From: Nonomuraea deserti
GTDB lineage: Bacteria > Actinomycetota > Actinomycetes > Streptosporangiales > Streptosporangiaceae
Direction: 5' to 3'
Assembly (NCBI RefSeq): GCF_004348685.1
Contig: NZ_SMKO01000007.1
Coordinates: 1 to 64,000 of the forward strand
Length of the DNA stretch: 64,000 bases
How positions within the stretch are numbered: position 1 is the first letter of the stretch; the number at the start of each line of letters is the position of its first letter. The notes under the pieces are model-generated. The model made no database searches, had not been told where the DNA came from, and saw only the letters and a program-made list of their open reading frames with translations. A program made the position numbers and the translations under genes. This document shows positions 1-8,161 of the stretch, in pieces.

Positions 1-352
1 GGCGAGGTCGAGGGCCACCAGGGCGGGGAGAACGGCGAGAAGGCTGCCGCGGGTCAGCAGGTAGACGCCGAGAAGGAGGAAAGCAGGGGTGAGGAGGTGG
101 GTCAGGCAGGCGAGGGCGTAGCCGATGACGCGGGCCGCGCCCGCCGAGATGCCGCCAGGCTCCTTCCCCGAGCGGAGGACGTCCTCGTGGAGGCCGCGGA
201 CGGAGCCTGGCCGATAATCGGGCTGGCCGGGCGCGCTCTCGCCTTTCGCCGTCGCGTACGACGTTCCGGTCGCAGGACGGGCACCAAGCGGGGAAGGACG
301 GCTCGGTCCTGAGCGGCTGGTCGCACTGCGGGCAGACGGACTCGGCAGACAT
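1..352 (-). pseudogene. M48-type membrane metallopeptidase, N-terminal part, frameshifted; runs off the window
   Basis: Read from the ATG at 352 the protein begins with a zinc-ribbon, CPQC then WCPSC, about 36 residues long. A second frame then continues as ESAPGQPDY followed by a hydrophobic stretch (IGYALACLTHLLTPAFLLLG). Neither frame alone gives both parts. The break lies at the run of three T (244-246, AAA in the gene); removing one base would give DGEGESAPG and join them. The architecture, zinc-ribbon then membrane segments, is that of actinobacterial M48 peptidases, whose HExxH domain would lie left of the window. It starts 31 bases downstream of nuoA and is probably co-transcribed. 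This may be a true frameshift or a sequencing error; family assignment is moderate because the catalytic domain is not visible. Confidence 0.5.
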
Positions 353-382
353 GGCAGACATGGCAGACAACGTGCCACATCC

Positions 383-754
383 TCATGTCCAGGTGAGCAC
401 GCGCTTGCGCCAGGCGTAGACGATGCCGAGGGCGATGAACCCGAGGAAGACGAACATCTCGACGAGCGTGGTCAGCCCGTAGCCGGGGGCGTCGAAGACG
501 GTCGCCCAGGGGAACAGGAAGACGGCGTCCACCGCGAACACCACGTAGAGGTACGTGAAGACGTAGTAGCGGACCTGGGACTGCGCCCAGCCGTCGCCCA
601 CCGGGTCGACCCCGCACTCGTACGTGGTCAGCTTGTCCGGCGTGGGCCTGGAGGGGCGGAGCAGGCGGTTGGCGAGCAGGGCGCCGGCCACGATGGCGAC
701 GCCGATGGCGAGCAGCGCGGCGACGAGCACGTAGGACCCGAAATAGCCGTCCAT
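383..754 (-). CDS. nuoA: NADH-quinone oxidoreductase subunit A (solitary copy)
   Basis: 123 residues, normal length for NuoA, a membrane-arm subunit of proton-pumping NDH-1. Three transmembrane segments are visible, with the family signature TTYECGVDP on the loop after the first helix and a conserved QVRYYVFTYLYVVFAVDAVFLFPW second helix region. I chose the ATG giving MDGYFGSYVL; a longer upstream frame has no family similarity. It is not followed by nuoB: the next gene is the M48-type peptidase. The main nuo operon lies about 57-64 kb away on the same strand with its own genes in standard order, so this copy probably belongs to, or is what is left of, a second partial nuo set. Confidence 0.9.
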   Translation of the reverse strand: MDGYFGSYVLVAALLAIGVAIVAGALLANRLLRPSRPTPDKLTTYECGVDPVGDGWAQSQVRYYVFTYLYVVFAVDAVFLFPWATVFDAPGYGLTTLVEMFVFLGFIALGIVYAWRKRVLTWT

Positions 755-862
755 GACGGGATGGTAACTCAGTGGGACCCAAACCGGGGGATGGTCAAAA
801 GTCAGTTCCTGATCATCCCAAATCAGAGTAAATGGGAAGATCGCCCACATACCCTGACATGC

Positions 863-2341
863 ATGCGTAAAAAGCGATTCTCTCCAGGAATCGCTCTGCT
901 GGCCCTCTCGGTGTCCGGTTGCGGCATGGCCGCCACCGTGCCCGACAGGGGCATCGTGGTCCCGGCAGAGCCGACATCGATCGACTTTGTCGACCCCACG
1001 ACCGTGGTCGGGCTGTCCACCAGAACCATCACCGAAGGCGACGGCACCAGCGGCAGACACGTGCACATCACCTACCCCGAGCTGGACGAGGCCCCCGCGC
1101 TCAACCGGACGCTGCGCGAGCGGGCACGCGAGCAGCTGCGCGTCTTCCGCGAGCGCACGAAGACGAGGGCGGCCGGCCCGCGGCCGGAGCTGAACGTGAA
1201 CTGGCAGCTCGCCGCCGCCTCCCCCGAGGCGGTCGCGGTGCGGTTGCGCACCGGCGAAAAGCTGAAGGCGGGCTGGGAGTACGCCACGCGGACGTACTGG
1301 TTCGACCCGCACGAGGGCAAGGCGGTCCGCTCCTCCGGGCTGCTCGCGGGCAAGGACGCGCTGGGCAGGCTGGGCGTGCTGGTCAAGCGGCAACTGCTCA
1401 AGGAGCGCGGGTCGCAGATCGCGGCGGGCGGGATCATCGCGGACGGCGACCGGTTCGACTCGATGGCCTTCAACCGTGACGGGGATCTGGTGGTCGAGTT
1501 CGACGACTGCCAGGTCGGGCCGTGCCGGCTGGGCCGGGTGGCCGCGGCCGTGCCGGCGGACGACGTGGCGCCGCTGCTGTCCGGCCTGGGGGCGCGGGCC
1601 CAGGCCGGCGTCAGGACGGCGGCGCTGAAGACCGCGGAGGACATGGACGGGCCCCCGCCCACGGGCGACCCCGCGAACAACACCGAGGCCGTCAGGAACC
1701 TGGCCGTGACCACCGACTGCGCCGAGACCAAATGTGTGGCGCTGACGTTCGACGACGGTCCCGGCCCTTACACCGGTGCACTGCTCGACGAGCTGCAGGA
1801 CGGCCGGGCGCGGGCCACGTTCTTCCCCCTCGGCACGAACGCCGCCGCAGATCCCGGTCTGGTGCTGCGGATGAGCGCCGAGGGGCACCTGGTCGGGAAC
1901 CACGGCTGGACGCACAGGAACCTTGCCGACCTGCCCACCAGCAAGATCGCCGACTCGCTGAGGCGGGCCGGGAACGCGATCTCCACCGCGACCGGGCGGA
2001 CGCCGACGCTCGTGCGGCCGCCGTACGGGGCCGTGGGCCCGGAGTTGCGCGCCGTCGCGGCCGATCAGGGCGCGTCGCTGGTCACCTGGGATGTCGACAC
2101 CCACGACCAGAAGGGCGGGAAATCTGCCGACATCGCCGACCGAGCGGTGCGCGCGGCGCATCCAGGTGCGATCATTCTCATGCACGACATCCATCGGGAA
2201 ACCGTCGATGCGGTTCCGGACATCCTCGAAAGGTTGCGCGGGAAGGGTTACAGCTTTGTCACCGTTCCTGAGTTGTACGGCACTGCGGGGATGCAGGCCG
2301 GACGCATGTACAGGTCGGGGAGCGGCCAGCCCCTGACGTAG
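863..2341 (+). CDS. Lipoprotein polysaccharide deacetylase (NodB domain)
   Basis: 492 residues. The chosen ATG gives a short basic N-terminus, hydrophobic core and lipobox VSGC (Cys20), so the protein should be lipid-anchored outside the cell. Residues about 40-275 form a domain resembling the extracellular RsiV/DUF3298-type region. The C-terminal half is a carbohydrate esterase 4 NodB domain: TFDDGP near residue 294, the metal-binding NHGWTH near 346, RPPYG, TWDVDTHDQ and ILMHDIH. All expected metal and catalytic residues are present. It would remove N- or O-acetyl groups from peptidoglycan or another wall glycan. It is divergent from nuoA with 108 bases between them. Confidence 0.85.
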   Translation: MRKKRFSPGIALLALSVSGCGMAATVPDRGIVVPAEPTSIDFVDPTTVVGLSTRTITEGDGTSGRHVHITYPELDEAPALNRTLRERAREQLRVFRERTKTRAAGPRPELNVNWQLAAASPEAVAVRLRTGEKLKAGWEYATRTYWFDPHEGKAVRSSGLLAGKDALGRLGVLVKRQLLKERGSQIAAGGIIADGDRFDSMAFNRDGDLVVEFDDCQVGPCRLGRVAAAVPADDVAPLLSGLGARAQAGVRTAALKTAEDMDGPPPTGDPANNTEAVRNLAVTTDCAETKCVALTFDDGPGPYTGALLDELQDGRARATFFPLGTNAAADPGLVLRMSAEGHLVGNHGWTHRNLADLPTSKIADSLRRAGNAISTATGRTPTLVRPPYGAVGPELRAVAADQGASLVTWDVDTHDQKGGKSADIADRAVRAAHPGAIILMHDIHRETVDAVPDILERLRGKGYSFVTVPELYGTAGMQAGRMYRSGSGQPLT

Positions 2342-2584
2342 CGCGCGTGTGGGGGGACGTATAGTTGGCGCACGTGACCCGAACCGTCCTGTTCGCCCGC
2401 CTGCATGTGGACCTCTGCAGGCTCGCGTCCGGGCTGTGTCGTCGTTCTCCCACCTCACCCTGACTCCGCCCGCGTTTACCCGCTTTCGCGGCCAGTAAAA
2501 CGCGTGACCTTCCGAGGATCTAGCATGGATACAGAGAACGCGCCTACATCAACCGCGCCTTGGCGCGTCGAGGAGGACTGAGCT
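2342..2584. other. Intergenic region upstream of korA
   Basis: 243 bases without a supported gene. It holds a TATAGT hexamer near 2360, a TAGCAT hexamer at 2521-2526 as a possible -10, a short GC-rich inverted repeat (GCGCC/GGCGC) near 2556-2568, and the strong GAGGAGG ribosome site 8 bases before the korA GTG. None of the promoter calls is secure. Confidence 0.3.
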
Positions 2585-4432
2585 GTGACGAAGCAGGTCC
2601 AGCAACTCGACCGCGTGATCATCAGATTCGCTGGAGACTCCGGCGACGGCATGCAGCTCACCGGCGACCGTTTCACGGCGGGCACGGCGGAGTTCGGCAA
2701 CGACCTGTCGACACTGCCCAACTTCCCCGCCGAGATCCGCGCGCCCGCCGGCACGCTGCCCGGCGTCTCGAGCTTCCAGTTGCACTTCGCCGACCACGAC
2801 ATCCTCACGCCCGGCGACGCGCCGAACGTGCTCGTGGCGATGAACCCGGCCGCGCTCAAGGCCAACCTGGGCGACCTGCCCAGGGGCGCCGACATCATCG
2901 CGAACACCGACGAGTTCACCAAGCGCAACCTGCAGAAGGTCGGCTACGCCACCAGCCCGCTCGAGGACGACTCCCTGAGCGAGTGGCGCGTGCACGCGGT
3001 CCCGCTGACCTCCCTGACCGTCAAGGCGCTCGAAGACTTCGACCTGTCGAAGAAGGACGCCGAGCGGTCGAAGAACATGTTCGCCCTCGGACTGCTGTCC
3101 TGGCTCTACCACCGGCCGACCGAGCACACCATCAAGTTCCTCGAGCAGAAGTTCGCCAAGAAGCCCGACATCGCCAAGGCCAACATCGCCGCCTTCCAGG
3201 CGGGCTGGAACTTCGGCGAGACGACCGAGGGCTTCTCGGTGAGCTACGAGGTCAAGCCCGCGCGGCTGGCTCCGGGTGTCTATCGCAACATCTCCGGCAA
3301 CCAGGCGCTCGCCTACGGTCTGATCGCCGCCAGCGTGCAGTCGAAGTTGCCGCTCTTCCTGGGGTCCTATCCGATCACCCCGGCGAGCGACATCCTGCAC
3401 GAGCTGTCCAAGCACAAGCGGTTCGGGATCCGCACCTTCCAGGCCGAGGACGAGATCGCCGGGGTCGGCGCGGCGCTCGGGGCCGCGTTCGGCGGGGCGC
3501 TGGGCGTGACCACGACGTCGGGCCCCGGCGTGGCGCTGAAGGCCGAGACCGTCGGCCTGGCGGTCACCACCGAGCTGCCGCTGATCGTCGTCGACGTGCA
3601 GCGCGCGGGGCCGAGCACCGGCATGCCGACCAAGACCGAGCAGACCGACCTGCTGATGGCCATGTACGGCCGCAACGGCGAGTCGCCCGTGCCGATCGTG
3701 GCGCCGATGTCGCCGAGCGACTGCTTCGACGCGGCCATCGAGGCGGCCAGGATCGCCGTCAAGTATCGCACGCCTGTCATGTTGTTGTCGGACGGCTATC
3801 TCGCCAACGGCTCCGAGCCCTGGCGCCTGCCTGAAATCGCCGACCTGCCGGACATCTCGCAGGAGTTCACGACCGCCCCCAACGGCGAGGAGGGCACGTT
3901 CCTGCCCTTCAAGCGTGACACCGAGACCCTCGCCCGCCCGTGGGCCATCCCCGGCACCCCGGGCCTCGAACACCGCATCGGCGGCATCGAGAAGGCCGAC
4001 GGCACCGGCAACATCTCCTACGACCCCGCCAACCACGACCTGATGGTCCGCACCCGGGCCGCCAAGATCGCCGGCATCGACGTGCCCGACCTCGAGGTCG
4101 ACGACCCCGACGGCGACGCCAGGGTGCTGGTCATCGGGTGGGGCTCGACGTACGGCCCGATCGCCGCCGCCGTGCGGCGCATCAGGAAGGGCGGCGGCAA
4201 GGTCGCGCAGACCCACCTGCGCCATCTCAACCCGCTGCCCGCCAACACCGGCGAGATCCTCAAGCGCTACGACAAGGTGCTGCTGCCCGAGATCAACCTG
4301 GGCCAGCTGGCCCTGCTGCTGCGGGCCCGCTACCTCGTCGACGTGATCAGCTACAACCGCGTGCGCGGGCTCCCGTTCAAGGCCGAGGAGCTGGCCGGAG
4401 TCATCCAGGACGTGATCAACAGTGACCAGTGA
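2585..4432 (+). CDS. korA: 2-oxoglutarate:ferredoxin oxidoreductase, alpha (gamma-alpha fused) subunit
   Basis: 615 residues. The N-terminal third is the gamma domain (FAGDSGDGMQLTGDRF, with the NFPAEIRAPAGT segment); the remainder is the pyrimidine-binding alpha domain (GNQALAYGLIAAS, then YPITPASDILHEL and QAEDEIAGVGAALGAAFGG). This fused architecture is the actinobacterial KorA type that, with KorB, converts 2-oxoglutarate, CoA and oxidised ferredoxin to succinyl-CoA, CO2 and reduced ferredoxin. The GTG start is set by GAGGAGG eight bases upstream. It overlaps korB by 11 bases, so the two are translationally coupled. Confidence 0.95.
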   Translation: MTKQVQQLDRVIIRFAGDSGDGMQLTGDRFTAGTAEFGNDLSTLPNFPAEIRAPAGTLPGVSSFQLHFADHDILTPGDAPNVLVAMNPAALKANLGDLPRGADIIANTDEFTKRNLQKVGYATSPLEDDSLSEWRVHAVPLTSLTVKALEDFDLSKKDAERSKNMFALGLLSWLYHRPTEHTIKFLEQKFAKKPDIAKANIAAFQAGWNFGETTEGFSVSYEVKPARLAPGVYRNISGNQALAYGLIAASVQSKLPLFLGSYPITPASDILHELSKHKRFGIRTFQAEDEIAGVGAALGAAFGGALGVTTTSGPGVALKAETVGLAVTTELPLIVVDVQRAGPSTGMPTKTEQTDLLMAMYGRNGESPVPIVAPMSPSDCFDAAIEAARIAVKYRTPVMLLSDGYLANGSEPWRLPEIADLPDISQEFTTAPNGEEGTFLPFKRDTETLARPWAIPGTPGLEHRIGGIEKADGTGNISYDPANHDLMVRTRAAKIAGIDVPDLEVDDPDGDARVLVIGWGSTYGPIAAAVRRIRKGGGKVAQTHLRHLNPLPANTGEILKRYDKVLLPEINLGQLALLLRARYLVDVISYNRVRGLPFKAEELAGVIQDVINSDQ

Positions 4433-5495
4433 ACCATTGTTCGCCTCCGGCAAAACTTCGGTGAACGGGAAGGGCCTTTCGCTCGTCCCCAAGACCGACG
4501 TGAAGCAGAGCCTGAAGGACTTCAAGTCCGACCAGGAGGTGCGCTGGTGCCCGGGCTGCGGCGACTACGCGATCCTCGCCGCCGTGCAGAGCTTCCTGCC
4601 CGAGCTCGGGCTCAAGCGCGAGAACATCGTGTTCGTGTCGGGCATCGGGTGCTCCTCGCGCTTCCCCTACTACCTCAACACCTACGGGTTCCACTCCATC
4701 CACGGCCGCGCGCCCGCGATCGCGACCGGCCTGGCCGCCTCGCGGCCCGACCTGTCGGTGTGGGTGATCACCGGTGACGGCGACGCGCTGTCGATCGGCG
4801 GCAACCACCTGATCCACGCGCTGCGCCGCAACGTCAACCTCAACATCCTGCTGTTCAACAACCGGATCTACGGCCTGACCAAGGGCCAGTACTCCCCCAC
4901 GAGCGAGGTCGGCAAGATCACCAAGTCGACGCCGATGGGGTCGCTGGACAAGCCGTTCAACCCGATCTCGCTGGCCATCGGCGCCGAGGCGTCCTTCGTG
5001 GCCAGGACCATCGACTCCGACCGCAAGCACCTGCAGTCGGTGCTGCGCGAGGCGACCGCGCACCGCGGCACGTCGCTGGTCGAGATCTACCAGAACTGCA
5101 ACATCTTCAACGACAACGCCTTCGAGCAGCTCAAGGACCCCGAGGTCCGCGACGACATCACGGTGCGGCTGGAGCACGGCCAGCCGATCGCGAGCGCCTC
5201 GAAAGCCGTCGTACGCGCGGCGAGCGGGGGCCTCGAGGTGGTGGCCCGCGACAGCGTGAGCGACGACCGGATCCTCGTGCACGACGCGCACAACCCCGAC
5301 CCGTCGGTGGCCTTCGCGCTCAGCAGGCTCGACGAGCCGGCGTTCGAGCACGTGCCGATCGGCATCTTCCGGCAGGTCTCCCGCCCGGCCTACGACACGC
5401 TCATGGCCGAGCAGCTCGACGAGGCCGCGACCCGCACCGGAGCCGGCGATCTGAGCGAGCTGCTGCTGGGTGGCGACACCTGGCGCATCGGCTGA
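4422..5495 (+). CDS. korB: 2-oxoglutarate:ferredoxin oxidoreductase, beta subunit
   Basis: 357 residues. The thiamine diphosphate-binding stretch GDGDALSIGGNHLIHALRRN ends in LFNNRIYGLTKGQYSPTS, and the [4Fe-4S] ligands are the CPGC of RWCPGCGDY plus the Cys of GIGCSSRFPYY. It forms the catalytic heterodimer with KorA; the low-potential ferredoxin it makes could feed respiration or biosynthesis. It starts inside the end of korA. Nearest downstream gene is 20 bases away on the same strand but belongs to the polysaccharide locus. Confidence 0.95.
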   Translation: MTSEPLFASGKTSVNGKGLSLVPKTDVKQSLKDFKSDQEVRWCPGCGDYAILAAVQSFLPELGLKRENIVFVSGIGCSSRFPYYLNTYGFHSIHGRAPAIATGLAASRPDLSVWVITGDGDALSIGGNHLIHALRRNVNLNILLFNNRIYGLTKGQYSPTSEVGKITKSTPMGSLDKPFNPISLAIGAEASFVARTIDSDRKHLQSVLREATAHRGTSLVEIYQNCNIFNDNAFEQLKDPEVRDDITVRLEHGQPIASASKAVVRAASGGLEVVARDSVSDDRILVHDAHNPDPSVAFALSRLDEPAFEHVPIGIFRQVSRPAYDTLMAEQLDEAATRTGAGDLSELLLGGDTWRIG

Positions 5496-5515
5496 TTTTT
5501 CGCGAATATGCCAGG

Positions 5516-6448
5516 GTGGCGAAGACGTGGTCGTATGTCATAGCCGCGGTCGCCGCCCTGGCCCTGGCCGTCACGGTCGCCCAGCAGCTCGGCGAGCCCG
5601 CGGGCCGGGCCGCGCAGAGCCCCGCCGCAACCGGGAGCCCGTCCCCGGAGACCGGCGGGCCAGGCCCTCCCGGCTTTCCCGACGCGGCCTCCACGGGCGT
5701 ACCGCCCGGCACCGCGCTCACCGCCGTCACCGGTGACCAGACCTTCGCCAAGGACGGCGAGGTCGTCGAGGGCAAGATCTTCCACGGCTTCGTGGTGGTG
5801 ACCGCGCGCGGTGTCACGTTCCGCAAATGCGTCTTCCGCGGCGCCGCGACCTCCGACGTGCGGCCGCTGCTCGACACCGAGCAGGGCAAGGACACGGTGG
5901 TGGAGGACTCGGAGTTCCACCCCGCCCATCCCTCGCCGTCCGTCGACGGCATCTGGGCGGCTGCCACGAAGATCTACCGCTCGGAGTTCCGTGGCACGGT
6001 GGACGGCGTCAAGGCCCACACCGCCACCCTGGTCCAGGACTCCTACATCCACGACCTGAGCTGGTTCGCCCACGACCCCGACCAGGGCGGCGGGCCCACC
6101 CACAACGACGGCGTCCAGGCCTTCGCCGACCAGAGCGGCGTCACGCTGCGGCACAACACGATCGACCTGTCCACCACGCGCGACCCGAACGCGGCCGTCC
6201 AGTCCTCGGCCGACGAGCTGCGGGTGGAGGACAACTACCTCGACGGCGGCGCCTGCATCGTCAACATCGACCACACGCCGCTGGACCGCCCGCTGGCCGG
6301 GCAGCGCGTCACCGGCAACCGGTTCGGGCGCAACTCCGCGCACGACTGCCCGATCCTGCTGAGCACCCGCTCCGAGCTCGCCGCCAAGGCGGGCAACGTC
6401 TGGCACGACACGGGCGAGCCCATCCCGTCGCCGGAACAACACGACTAG
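5516..6448 (+). CDS. Exported right-handed parallel beta-helix protein
   Basis: 310 residues starting at GTG. A signal peptide or membrane anchor covers residues about 6-22 (WSYVIAAVAALALAVTVA), followed by a Pro/Ser/Gly-rich linker to about residue 60. The rest has the short repeating V-x-x-S-x-F/I-x-x rungs of parallel beta-helix proteins (VEDSEFHP, IYRSEFRG, VQDSYIHD, LRHNTIDL, VEDNYLDG), as in polysaccharide lyases and C5-epimerases. HNDGVQAF is shared with a second beta-helix protein at 14059-14955 (HSDGIQAY), so the two are diverged paralogues. No catalytic residues can be assigned. In this locus it most likely acts on the exported polysaccharide. Confidence 0.7.
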   Translation: MAKTWSYVIAAVAALALAVTVAQQLGEPAGRAAQSPAATGSPSPETGGPGPPGFPDAASTGVPPGTALTAVTGDQTFAKDGEVVEGKIFHGFVVVTARGVTFRKCVFRGAATSDVRPLLDTEQGKDTVVEDSEFHPAHPSPSVDGIWAAATKIYRSEFRGTVDGVKAHTATLVQDSYIHDLSWFAHDPDQGGGPTHNDGVQAFADQSGVTLRHNTIDLSTTRDPNAAVQSSADELRVEDNYLDGGACIVNIDHTPLDRPLAGQRVTGNRFGRNSAHDCPILLSTRSELAAKAGNVWHDTGEPIPSPEQHD

Positions 6449-6459
6449 CCGGAGATCAT

Positions 6460-7443
6460 ATGTCAGCCTGGCAGGGGACGCGCACGCTGGTCACCGGCGC
6501 CACCGGGTTCATCGGCTCCCACCTGGCCCGCCGCCTGGCCGGGCTGGGCGCGCGGGTGCACGCGGTCAGCCGCCGTCCGCCGGCGACCGCCGGGCACGGC
6601 GAGCGCTGGCACGCGGCCGACCTGCGCGACGCCGCCGCGACGGCCGCCCTGATGGCCGCGGTCCGGCCGGAGGTGGTCTTCCACCTGGCCAGTGAGGTCA
6701 CCGGCGCCCGCGAGCCGGAGGCCGTGGCGCCGACGCTGGCGGGCAACCTGGGCGCCGCGGTCAACCTGCTGACGGCCGTGACCGGCGCCCCCGTCCGCAG
6801 CGTGGTGCTGGCGGGCTCGGTGGAGGAGCCGCGCGACGGGCAGGCGCCGAGCTCGCCGTACGCGGCGGCGAAGGCCGCGGCGACCGGGTACGCCCGGATG
6901 TTCCACGCGCTGTGGCGGGTTCCGGTCTCGGTGCTGCGCGTGGCGATGGTCTACGGGCCCGGCGAGCCGAACACGGCCAGGCTCGTGCCGTACGTGGCGA
7001 CGTCCCTGCTGAGGGGGCAGTCGCCCCGGCTCACGTCCGGCGCCCGGCTCGTCACCTGGGTGTACGTCGAGGACGTGGTGGACGCGTTCGTCCTCGCGGG
7101 GGCGAACGGCGACGCGGCCGGGCACGTCCTCGACATCGGCACGCCGGAGCCGGTCTCCATCCGCCACACGGCGGAGTTGCTGGCCGACATCGTGGCCGGC
7201 ACCACGGGTGGCAGGCCGGGCGGCGCCGCGGGTGGCACCGCGGGCAGCAGTGCGGGCGGCGGCTCGGGTGGCGGCGCGGGCGGCTCTGCCAGGCCCGTGT
7301 TCGGCGCCGTCGCGGCCAGGCCGCTGGACCGTACGCAGCGCTCCGACATCGGGCCCGCCGAGCGCGTGCTGAGGTGGCGGCCGGCGACCACGCTCGAAGC
7401 GGGGCTGCGGCAGACCGTCGACTGGTACGCAAAACGGATGTAA
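6460..7443 (+). CDS. NAD-dependent epimerase/dehydratase (extended SDR) with Gly-rich insert
   Basis: 327 residues. The Rossmann motif is TGATGFIGSH; the active-site Tyr-Lys is in SPYAAAKAAATGYAR with an SVEEP serine region upstream. It should modify a nucleotide sugar used by the neighbouring glycosyltransferases; the substrate cannot be read from sequence. The start is the ATG after GGAG (GGAGATCAT). An odd feature is a low-complexity Gly/Ala/Ser tract of about 35 residues (roughly 247-281) between the C-terminal substrate-domain helices; homologues do not normally carry it. The TAA stop forms part of a putative promoter for the next gene. Confidence 0.82.
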   Translation: MSAWQGTRTLVTGATGFIGSHLARRLAGLGARVHAVSRRPPATAGHGERWHAADLRDAAATAALMAAVRPEVVFHLASEVTGAREPEAVAPTLAGNLGAAVNLLTAVTGAPVRSVVLAGSVEEPRDGQAPSSPYAAAKAAATGYARMFHALWRVPVSVLRVAMVYGPGEPNTARLVPYVATSLLRGQSPRLTSGARLVTWVYVEDVVDAFVLAGANGDAAGHVLDIGTPEPVSIRHTAELLADIVAGTTGGRPGGAAGGTAGSSAGGGSGGGAGGSARPVFGAVAARPLDRTQRSDIGPAERVLRWRPATTLEAGLRQTVDWYAKRM

Positions 7444-7466
7444 CGGTCCATCCTGGGTGGCGATAA
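7440..7466 (+). promoter_or_regulatory. Putative ECF-type promoter, copy 1
   Basis: GTAAC, 16 bases, then CGATAA, 32 bases before the ATG of the following deacetylase gene. The same two elements with identical spacing occur at 17068-17094. -35 AAC and -10 CG-type elements are typical of ECF sigma promoters. Confidence 0.5.
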
Positions 7467-7498
7467 CTCTCCTGGTGACCTTCTGACCAGGGGGCAGG

Positions 7499-8161
7499 AT
7501 GCGTGCGGTAACCAACCTGACCGTGCACGGCATCGGCGAGGCGGCCCGCGCGCTCGAACGGGGCGAGGACGCGACGTGGGTGACGGTCGAGCAGTTCGAG
7601 CAGGTGGTCGACGCGGTGGCCGGTCGCCCCGACGTACGGCTCACGTTCGACGACGGGAACGCGTCCGATGTGGAGATCGCCCTTCCCCGGCTGGTGGAGC
7701 GGGGCCTGCGGGCGGAGTTCTTCGTCCTGGCCGGGCTGCTCGGCGAGCCCGGCAGGCTCGACGCCGACGGGGTGCGGGAGCTGGCCGGCGCGGGCATGCG
7801 GGTCGGCTCGCACGGCTGGGCGCACCGCGACTGGCGCACGCTGGACGGCCCGCAGGTGGCCGAGGAGTTCACCAGGTCCAGGACCGTGCTCGCCGGGCTC
7901 GCCGGCGCGCCGGTGTCGCGGGTGGCCATCCCGTTCGGCTCCTACGACCGCCGGGTCCTGCGCCGGCTGCGGATGGCGGGGGTGACCCGCGTGTACACCA
8001 GCGACGGCGGCCGGGCCAGGCCGGGCTCCTGGCTCCAGGCCCGTAACAGCCTCCGGCACGACCTCGACGGCGCCTGGATCGGGCGTGTGCTCGACGGCAG
8101 GGCGCCGCTCGCCCGGCGCGCGGGCAAGCTCGGCATGCGCCTGTACAAGCGGGTGCGCTGA
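7499..8161 (+). CDS. Polysaccharide deacetylase family protein (cytoplasmic form)
   Basis: 220 residues, no signal peptide. A compact NodB fold is recognisable: LTFDDGN (metal and base Asp pair), GSHGWAHRDW (two metal-binding His), and IPFGSYD in the position of the RPPYG motif. These are the hallmarks of the CE4 superfamily, here likely deacetylating a sugar or lipid-linked intermediate inside the cell during polysaccharide assembly. The stop shares one base with the next start (TGATG), so it is coupled to the glycosyltransferase that follows. Confidence 0.8.
   Translation: MRAVTNLTVHGIGEAARALERGEDATWVTVEQFEQVVDAVAGRPDVRLTFDDGNASDVEIALPRLVERGLRAEFFVLAGLLGEPGRLDADGVRELAGAGMRVGSHGWAHRDWRTLDGPQVAEEFTRSRTVLAGLAGAPVSRVAIPFGSYDRRVLRRLRMAGVTRVYTSDGGRARPGSWLQARNSLRHDLDGAWIGRVLDGRAPLARRAGKLGMRLYKRVR

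Noticed and set aside
764-790. GTAAC upstream of the lipoprotein deacetylase as another ECF-type promoter
   Set aside because: At spacing 16-17 the sequence is CGGGGG, not a CGA-type -10.
759-2458. Long minus-strand open frame across the deacetylase gene
   Set aside because: It is an antisense shadow; only its last 123 codons (nuoA) match a family.
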